A DNA stretch of 9,660 nt. Source: Bacteroidales bacterium (GTDB lineage: Bacteria > Bacteroidota > Bacteroidia > Bacteroidales > WCHB1-69). Below the pieces are notes generated by a model. The model had not been told where the DNA came from, did not search any database, and worked only from the letters and a program-made list of their open reading frames with translations. Positions 7,557-9,660 of this stretch are shown here, piece after piece (position 1 is the first letter of the stretch; each line of letters starts with the position of its first letter). The position numbers and the translations under genes are program-made. The stretch is taken from NCBI GenBank assembly GCA_031264975.1, contig JAISDH010000375.1:1-9660 (forward strand), written 5' to 3'.

Positions 7557-7591
7557 AATTGGGTGGTACATGTATCACCCAATTTTTTTTT
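7557..7591 (+). terminator. Intrinsic terminator after secDF
   Basis: AATTGGGTGGTA (7557-7568) pairs with TATCACCCAATT (7573-7584) around a CATG loop: a 12-bp stem with one G-T pair. It runs into nine T residues (7583-7591). It begins 34 bp past the secDF stop, exactly where the transcript should end. Confidence 0.92.
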
Positions 7592-7741
7592 AGGGTATGG
7601 TCTTGTAAACTTGGTTTATACGAATCGGCAATCATAGTGCTTTGTATAGATTTCATAATTTGATCGAAACTATTTGTTCTTTTTATCTCTTTATCCTTTC
7701 GTCCTTTTTCATTCTTTCTCCCTCCTTATTTCAAAACCTCT

Positions 7742-7948
7742 TCATTTTTTCTTCACTTTTGGCAATTTAATAGCTGGTTCTTCTAACACCTGTTTTTCTT
7801 TTTTGCGACGGATTGCGCGGGCTTTTAGTTGTCGATTATAATAGGCGTTGAATTGTTTTAGTACATTGATTAAAGGTTGATACTGGGACGTCGGCAAAAC
7901 CCTGTATACAATAGAAAAAAATGAATACCACTCAAAGTAGGAAATTTC
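7742..7948 (-). pseudogene. C-terminal remnant resembling a DUF6261-type protein
   Basis: On the minus strand a frame is open from 7948 to a TGA at 7744-7742, about 68 codons, with no ATG. Its protein-like part reads VLPTSQYQPLINVLKQF, then NAYYNRQLKARAIRRKK, and ends in a lysine-rich tail. The mixed hydrophobic and basic pattern looks like a true C-terminus, unlike the repeat-derived frames around it. I think it resembles the end of DUF6261 proteins, which are common in Bacteroidota and of unknown function, but this is from memory of the family's look. The upstream end runs straight into the 21-bp repeat array at 7931, where the frame meets a stop, so the rest of the gene is gone. It could instead be a different small basic protein. 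Confidence 0.4.
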
Positions 7949-8077
7949 CTATTCAAAATAGGAAACTTCCCTCTCAAAGTAGAAAGTTTGCCTCTCAAAG
8001 TAGGAAGTTCGATACTTTTTGTAGGAAACTTCTCATTCAAAGTACCAAATAGCCTTTTCAAAGCGGCAAGAAATCAG
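7931..8077. repeat. 21-bp repeat array 1, seven units
   Basis: Seven consecutive 21-bp units start at 7931, 7952, 7973, 7994, 8015, 8036 and 8057. The common form is CTCAAAGTAGGAAACTT followed by four variable bases. The last three units diverge (CTTTTTGTAGG, TTCAAAGTACC, TTCAAAGCGGC) in the same way as the last three of array 2. No spacers separate the units. The array abuts the truncated minus-strand frame. Confidence 0.85.
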
Positions 8078-8127
8078 AAAAAAATAACATAAGATTTGTT
8101 TGAAAATAAACAAGACAATGCTGAAAC

Positions 8128-8304
8128 AAACAACCAAACACATTCCGTCCCTGACGGGACGGAATGTGTTTGGTTGTTTTTGTCTTTCTACCAATATGCT
8201 GTCCCTAACGGGACAGGAAATACAACAGTCTTGTCCCGTTAGGGACAAAATGTTGGTAGGACAGAATTATTGTCCTCCTTTGTAGACCGTCCCGTCAGGG
8301 ACGG
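8128..8304. repeat. Hairpin cluster A, four nested palindromes
   Basis: Four hairpins lie in mirror order: CCGTCCC-TGAC-GGGACGG (8145-8162), CTGTCCC-TAAC-GGGACAG (8199-8216), TTGTCCC-GTTA-GGGACAA (8231-8248) and CCGTCCC-GTCA-GGGACGG (8287-8304). The first and fourth are exact reverse complements; the second and third nearly so. The first extends to a perfect 24-bp stem (8128-8151 with 8156-8179). No T-run follows at the right place and no gene ends here, so these are not ordinary terminators. Confidence 0.85.
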
Positions 8305-8329
8305 AATATGTTTTTTTGATTCTATCTTT

Positions 8330-8666
8330 CTCAAAATAGGAAACTTGCCACTCAAAGTAGGAAACTTCCTATATAAAGTAGGAAACTTGCCACTCAAAGT
8401 AGGAAATTTCCTATATTAAAGTAGAAAACTTGCTACTCAAAGTAGGAAACTTCCTATTCAAAGTAGGAAACTTGCCTCTCAAAGTAGGAAACTTCCTATT
8501 TAAAGTAGGAAACTTGCTACTCAAAATAGGAAACTTCCCTCTCAAAGTAGAAAGTTTCCCTCTCAAAGTAGCAAGTTCGATACTTTTTCTAGGAAGTTCG
8601 ATACTTTTTGTAGGAAACTTCCCATTCAAAGTACCAAATAGCCTTCTCAAAGCGGCAAGAAATCAG
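8330..8666. repeat. 21-bp repeat array 2, sixteen units
   Basis: Sixteen units run from 8330 to 8666, all 21 bp except one of 22 bp at 8414-8435. In the first nine units the endings mostly alternate between GCCA/GCTA/GCCT and CCTA, giving a 42-bp higher-order period. Six bases of TAGGAA and TTCCTA flank a two-base centre, so CCTA-type units are near-palindromic. Frames on both strands translate to seven-residue repeats (such as KFPTLNR) because 21 is divisible by three; the single 22-bp unit breaks any such frame. I treat it as non-coding satellite DNA. Confidence 0.85.
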
Positions 8667-8717
8667 AAAAAAAATAGCATAAGATTTGTTTGAAAATAAA
8701 CGAGACATTACTGAAAC

Positions 8718-8893
8718 AAACAATCGAACACATTCCGTCCCTGACGGGACGGTTGTTTGTGGTTGATTCTGTCTTTCTACCAATATGCTGTCCCTAACGA
8801 GACAGAAAATACAATAGTCTTGTCCCGTTAGGGACAAAATGTTGATAGAACAGAATCATTGTCCTTCTCTGTAAAACGTCCCGTTAGGGACGG
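8718..8893. repeat. Hairpin cluster B, diverged copy of cluster A
   Basis: The same four hairpins recur: CCGTCCC-TGAC-GGGACGG (8735-8752), CTGTCCC-TAAC-GAGACAG (8788-8805, one broken pair), TTGTCCC-GTTA-GGGACAA (8820-8837) and CGTCCC-GTTA-GGGACG (8877-8892). The extended outer stem of the first hairpin in cluster A is lost here, but the 7-bp core is intact. Positions track cluster A at an offset of 589-590 bp. Confidence 0.85.
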
Positions 8894-9274
8894 AATGTAA
8901 AAGAGATGTAACATGTATTTTTGTACATATATAATCCTTTTTATGAGATACTTGTAGAAACTATTTCAGACCGAATCAGTATGTTTTATTTCCCGTTTTT
9001 TCATTTCGTCTTATGACTTTCCATTCTTTTGCAAAGCAAAGCTCCTCATTCTTTTTTATGGCGCCTTAAAATGGCTTTACATGTGAATCGTAGAAATTGG
9101 ATAGCCAAATTATGTGTCCATATCTAAGTGTAATTTACGCAATCCGGTTAATGGACATTTTGGAATAATACATCTGTAAAAAAGATACAATATTTTTATT
9201 GTTCTTACGATATACATACATAACATATTTAAGCAATATTGCTTTATAATTAACCATAGACTTGAATTTGCAAT
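8894..9274. other. AT-rich stretch with no gene seen
   Basis: No protein-like frame, tRNA or other RNA gene is recognisable. TATTTTTG at 8916-8923 matches a -7 box but has no -33 partner and no gene downstream. It lies within the short inverted repeat ATGTA/TACAT. Confidence 0.4.
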
Positions 9275-9409
9275 ATGATAAAAACGATAATAGAAAAAAT
9301 TCATTACATAGAACTGTGGAAGGATGATTTTTCACGAATAGTAACCTGTATTATTGACATTTGTAAAAAATATGATTCGGAAACAATCTATCATTTACAA
9401 TTTGATTAA
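9275..9409 (+). CDS. Small unrecognised open frame
   Basis: An ATG at 9275 opens a 44-codon frame beginning MIKTIIEKIHYIELWKDDF and containing RIVTCIIDICKKYD. The mix of residues is protein-like and amphipathic, with no signal peptide. I do not recognise it. It lies in the gap before lpxD, on the same strand and 87 bp upstream. No well-formed promoter precedes it. It may be a small gene, a fragment of a lost one, or chance in AT-rich DNA. Confidence 0.2.
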   Translation: MIKTIIEKIHYIELWKDDFSRIVTCIIDICKKYDSETIYHLQFD

Positions 9410-9426
9410 ACCGTTATGTATGAAAA

Positions 9427-9452
9427 TTTGAAAAACATATTACTTATTTTTG
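9427..9452 (+). promoter_or_regulatory. Possible promoter for lpxD
   Basis: TATTTTTG at 9445-9452 matches the -7 consensus and lies 44 bp before the lpxD ATG. A TTTG at 9427-9430 is present, but the 14-bp spacing is shorter than the usual 19-21 bp, so the -33 assignment is doubtful. Confidence 0.4.
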
Positions 9453-9496
9453 ACTATGTCTAAATCATCTTAATCAGGAAAACAGATTTACACAAT

Positions 9497-9660
9497 ATGA
9501 AAGTAACAGCAAAACAAATAGCTCAATTAATAAATGGCAAGATAGAAGGTAATGAGAATGTTACTGTAAGCAAATTGGCAGAAATTGAAAGCGCCACAAA
9601 AGAAGATATATCTTTTATTGCCGATTCTAAATATAATTTCTGTCTTTATTCAACGCAATC
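9497..9660 (+). CDS. lpxD: UDP-3-O-acylglucosamine N-acyltransferase, 5' part
   Basis: LpxD adds the second 3-hydroxyacyl chain, from acyl carrier protein, to UDP-3-O-acylglucosamine in lipid A synthesis, at the cytoplasmic side. Only the first 54 codons are in the window. They match the N-terminal uridine-binding domain of the family: MKVTAKQIAQLINGKIEGN, then VTVSKLAEIESATKEDISF and IADSKYNFCLYSTQS, where the family shows ISF, a short turn and KY..YL..T. The acyltransferase left-handed helix repeats would lie beyond the edge. The ATG at 9497 fits the usual start. In Bacteroidales lpxD is generally followed by a fused lpxC-fabZ and lpxA, which cannot be checked here. Confidence 0.9.
   Translation, partial: MKVTAKQIAQLINGKIEGNENVTVSKLAEIESATKEDISFIADSKYNFCLYSTQ

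Larger units (their letters stand above)
8015..8893. repeat. Segmental duplication of array end plus hairpin cluster
   Basis: Bases 8015-8304 and 8604-8893 are copies in the same orientation. They share the last three array units, the stretch CGGCAAGAAATCAG, GCATAAGATTTG-like spacer (AACATAAGATTTG in copy 1) and the hairpin cluster. The offset is 589 bp at both ends and 590 bp in the middle, so small indels cancel. Differences are scattered substitutions. Array 2 has more upstream units than array 1, so it expanded, or array 1 shrank, after duplication. Confidence 0.8.

Noticed and set aside
8145..8304. Hairpins as intrinsic terminators
   Set aside because: They lack a T-run directly after the stem and do not follow a gene end. 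The real terminator for secDF is at 7557-7591.
8411..8693. Frames with seven-residue repeats on both strands
   Set aside because: They follow from the 21-bp unit. A 22-bp unit breaks the frame, and opposite strands look equally coding.
9110..9335. Two minus-strand frames before lpxD
   Set aside because: Composition is that of AT-rich non-coding DNA, the two frames conflict with each other, and neither has a promoter or a familiar motif.

Overview
The window looks like a chromosomal segment of an AT-rich member of the Bacteroidota, most likely Bacteroidales. The reasons are the gene content and order (DUF4271 membrane protein, HemD, RnpA), a fused SecDF protein, a BFN nuclease-domain protein with a C-terminal UVR segment, absence of Shine-Dalgarno sites, and several matches to the Bacteroidota -7 box TAnnTTTG. 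Genus cannot be told from the sequence.

Layout. (1) Bases 1-72, minus strand: first 24 codons of an unrecognised gene running off the left edge, with a possible promoter at 161-168. (2) Bases 396-1422 hold no credible gene. They are a stack of repeats: a nearly T-free purine-rich iterated block (396-669), a 96-bp tandem repeat of mixed palindromes (674-897), two further palindromes (913-966), a 48-bp tandem repeat (985-1143) and a 166-bp element with imperfect inverted ends and GTCA-loop hairpins (1257-1422). (3) Bases 1547-7523, all plus strand: BFN nuclease-domain protein, DUF4271 membrane protein, hemD, rnpA and secDF, closed by a strong intrinsic terminator at 7557-7591. (4) Bases 7742-8893 are a second repeat zone. 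It holds a truncated minus-strand reading frame resembling the C-terminus of a DUF6261-type protein, two arrays of a 21-bp repeat, and two clusters of four hairpins. Array plus hairpin cluster is duplicated with a 589-bp offset. (5) Bases 8894-9496 are mostly empty, and lpxD starts at 9497 and runs off the right edge.

The genes are housekeeping: haem/tetrapyrrole synthesis (hemD), RNase P (rnpA), protein export (secDF) and lipid A synthesis (lpxD). DUF4271 and hemD are almost certainly co-transcribed (9-bp gap) and rnpA follows 23 bp later. secDF has its own promoter candidate.

I see no defence system, CRISPR array, prophage or intact transposase. The unusual content is the repeat DNA. The best lead is a hairpin family found in both repeat zones, whose stems change in compensating pairs while a four-base loop (GTCA/GTTA, or TGAC/TAAC on the other strand) is kept. 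This looks like selection for, or propagation through, a folded single strand, as in REP-type elements.
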